Of a stretch of DNA of 63,167 bases, positions 61,674 to 63,167 are shown in pieces. The DNA lies in the NCBI GenBank assembly GCA_026416195.1, contig JAOAFQ010000183.1:1-63167 (forward strand). The letters run 5' to 3'. The stretch's first letter is position 1; each line of letters begins with the position of its first letter. Below the pieces are notes generated by a model. It was not told the DNA's origin. It ran no database searches and saw only the letters and a list, made by a program, of their open reading frames with translations. Made by a program: the position numbers and the translations under genes. The stretch comes from Candidatus Aminicenantota bacterium (lineage in GTDB: Bacteria; Acidobacteriota; Aminicenantia; Aminicenantales; CALLJL01).

Positions 61674-63167
61674 ATGAAGATAAAATTTAAAATTAACTGG
61701 CTTGGGCTAAAATTAATCGTTCTCTTGCTCTTGTTTTTTAGCTTATCATCTCAAATAAAAGCCCAGAATTATTTCAATGAGAATATATTAAAAGCCTTTA
61801 GTTTCCGGAATATGGGGCCATGGCGAGTAGGGGCAGCCATTGCCGACATTGCGGTCCCCGACTCCCCACCAAAAGCTCATCTTTACACCTTTTATGTTGC
61901 TACCTGGAGTGGCGGCCTTTGGAAAACCACTAATAATGGCACAACTTTTGAGCCTATTTTTGAAGGTCATATTGGAGATGTGGCTATAGCACCTTCCAAT
62001 TCTGATATCATCTGGGTTGGAACTGGCGATGCTTTTTGCTCTGTTCGTTCCCATGCCGGCGACGGCGTTTATAAGTCAACTGATGGCGGTAAGACATGGA
62101 AAAACATGGGACTTCGGGAGACCCAACATGTAGCCCGCATAGTTATTCATCCCAAAAACCCTAACATTGTTTATGTTGCTGCCCTTGGTCACCTTTATTC
62201 TTTTAATGAAGAAAGGGGCGTCTTTAAAACGACCGATGGCGGCCAAACCTGGCAAAAAGTACTCTATATCAATGAAAGAGTTGGGGCTGTCGATTTGGTC
62301 ATTAATCCTCAAAATCCTAATATTCTTTATGCGGCTATGTATGATAAACAACGTTTACCTTGGATCTTTATTAATGGTGGGCCAGAAAGTGCCATTTATA
62401 AAACAATTGATGGCGGCCAAACCTGGCGCCGTCTAAGAGGTGGTTTGCCTACAGGCAGAATTGGTCGCATAGGTCTCGATATTTATTTAAGAAATCCCAA
62501 CATTATCTATGCGGTAATTGAAAATGCGAACAAGCGACCGCCGACTAAAAAAGAAGCCGAAATGGATTTGAAGAGAGGCCTCCAGCCTCAGGAAAGAGAA
62601 ATTGGCGGTGAGGTTTATCGAAGCGAAGATGGAGGTGAAACCTGGATTAAAATGAACCCCCCGGAGGTTAATGTCAGCACTAAAGGTCCTTTTTATTTTA
62701 GTCAGATCAGAATTGATCCCAATGATGATAAAAAGATTTTTGTTACTGGGGTTTGTTTGGCTAATTCCACTGATGGCGGTCGTACCTGGCATGATTTAGA
62801 ATGGCCTCCTCGTCGCCTTTTTACCAAAATGTTCGGGGATGTCCGGACTCTCTGGATTGATCCTGAAAATTCAGACCGAATTATTATGGGCTCAGATGGT
62901 GGGATTTATATCTCTTATGATGGTGGCCGGACCTGCGATCATTATTATAATTTACCTATAAGCCAAATATATGCTCTTGGGGTTGACATGGACGAACCTT
63001 ATCATATCTATTGCGGTCTGCAAGATCATGAGCACTGGAAAGGGCCAAGCAATAGCGCTGATCTTCATGGCATTACTCTTCTTGATTGGGTATCGGTTGG
63101 CGGCGGTGATGGGATGTATACCCAAGTTGATCCAGCCAATAGCTGTCTCTTATACACATCTGACGCT
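61674..63167 (+). CDS. Sortilin/VPS10-type beta-propeller protein, 3' end cut off
   Basis: The first 490 codons of a secreted protein are present: signal peptide (1-29), then repeated beta-propeller blades with the Asp-box S/T-x-D-G-G-x-T-W (TTNNGTTF, STDGGKTW, TTDGGQTW, TIDGGQTW, SEDGGETW, STDGGRTW, SYDGGRTC), six or seven so far. This is the BNR/VPS10 (sortilin-like, 'glycosyl hydrolase') family common in Acidobacteria-type genomes, usually over 1000 residues. No catalytic residues are assigned and function is unknown. The real sequence ends at 63142; the last eight codons come from adapter DNA and should be dropped. Confidence 0.88.
   Translation, partial: MKIKFKINWLGLKLIVLLLLFFSLSSQIKAQNYFNENILKAFSFRNMGPWRVGAAIADIAVPDSPPKAHLYTFYVATWSGGLWKTTNNGTTFEPIFEGHIGDVAIAPSNSDIIWVGTGDAFCSVRSHAGDGVYKSTDGGKTWKNMGLRETQHVARIVIHPKNPNIVYVAALGHLYSFNEERGVFKTTDGGQTWQKVLYINERVGAVDLVINPQNPNILYAAMYDKQRLPWIFINGGPESAIYKTIDGGQTWRRLRGGLPTGRIGRIGLDIYLRNPNIIYAVIENANKRPPTKKEAEMDLKRGLQPQEREIGGEVYRSEDGGETWIKMNPPEVNVSTKGPFYFSQIRIDPNDDKKIFVTGVCLANSTDGGRTWHDLEWPPRRLFTKMFGDVRTLWIDPENSDRIIMGSDGGIYISYDGGRTCDHYYNLPISQIYALGVDMDEPYHIYCGLQDHEHWKGPSNSADLHGITLLDWVSVGGGDGMYTQVDPANSCLLYTSDA
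63143..63167. other. Illumina Nextera transposase adapter remnant
   Basis: The final 25 bases read CTGTCTCTTATACACATCT followed by GACGCT, which equals the Tn5 mosaic-end complement plus the start of the Nextera read-through adapter. This is library sequence left on a contig end. Confidence 0.96.

Noticed and set aside
1-63142. tRNA or rRNA genes, CRISPR arrays, insertion sequences, prophage genes
   Set aside because: The gaps between genes are short and were read through; no cloverleaf, direct-repeat array, transposase or integrase was found.

Overview
The window looks like one end of an assembly contig from an AT-rich, Gram-negative, probably anaerobic and peptide-fermenting bacterium. The best guess is the Acidobacteriota/Aminicenantota neighbourhood (Candidatus Aminicenantes). 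The reasons are two Oar-like TonB receptors with carboxypeptidase-regulatory N-termini, 'sulfatase' plus TPR fusions, many secreted peptidases and an IorAB/ADP-forming acyl-CoA synthetase operon. No rRNA, tRNA, CRISPR array, phage or transposase gene was seen. The last 25 bases (63143-63167) match the Illumina Nextera transposase adapter and are not genomic DNA.

Left part (1-18.7 kb): the 3' end of a PLP-dependent aminotransferase; a minus-strand operon of DUF6599, Tat-exported DUF362 and FmdB-type zinc-ribbon genes; a secreted GH2 glycosidase; two tandem M14 zinc peptidases carrying EF-hand-like calcium loops; an outer-membrane barrel protein; a secreted M55 D-aminopeptidase; the primary sigma factor; an iorA-iorB-acyl-CoA synthetase (ADP-forming) operon; and a PAS-GGDEF protein whose GGDEF motif is altered while its I-site is kept.

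Middle (18.7-31.1 kb): carAB, then an eight-gene plus-strand envelope-glycan operon. It contains a GT2, DUF2304, a small EamA-type flippase, a FemAB-like GNAT, two methyltransferases, a polysaccharide deacetylase and a GT39 transferase. The logic resembles the Arn pathway: load a sugar on a lipid carrier, deacetylate it, flip it, transfer it.

Second half (31.1-52 kb): a minus-strand import/hydrolysis region with an S9 peptidase fused to an FGE-like domain, an SSS sodium symporter, two 'sulfatase'-TPR paralogues with Thr instead of Cys at the nucleophile position, a carboxypeptidase-regulatory/TPR lipoprotein-sized secreted protein and a TonB receptor. It is followed by an M28 peptidase with a structured 5' leader, a third M14 peptidase, an amidohydrolase and an ornithine-cyclodeaminase-family enzyme.

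Right end (52-63.1 kb): a second TonB receptor with a strong terminator, L-serine dehydratase, an MBL-fold hydrolase, class I fructose-bisphosphate aldolase next to a pyrophosphate-type phosphofructokinase, mnmA, and a truncated sortilin/VPS10-type beta-propeller gene cut by the contig end.

Taken together, the genes describe an organism that digests peptides outside or in the periplasm (M14 x3, M28, S9, M55), imports products through TonB receptors and sodium symport, and oxidises amino acids to acyl-CoA with ATP recovery by the ADP-forming synthetase. Serine deamination and PPi-linked glycolysis/gluconeogenesis are alongside. Several promoters share an extended -10 signature of the form TG[CG]TAAAATAA or GCTAAAATAA, which probably reflects the housekeeping sigma factor encoded in the same window.
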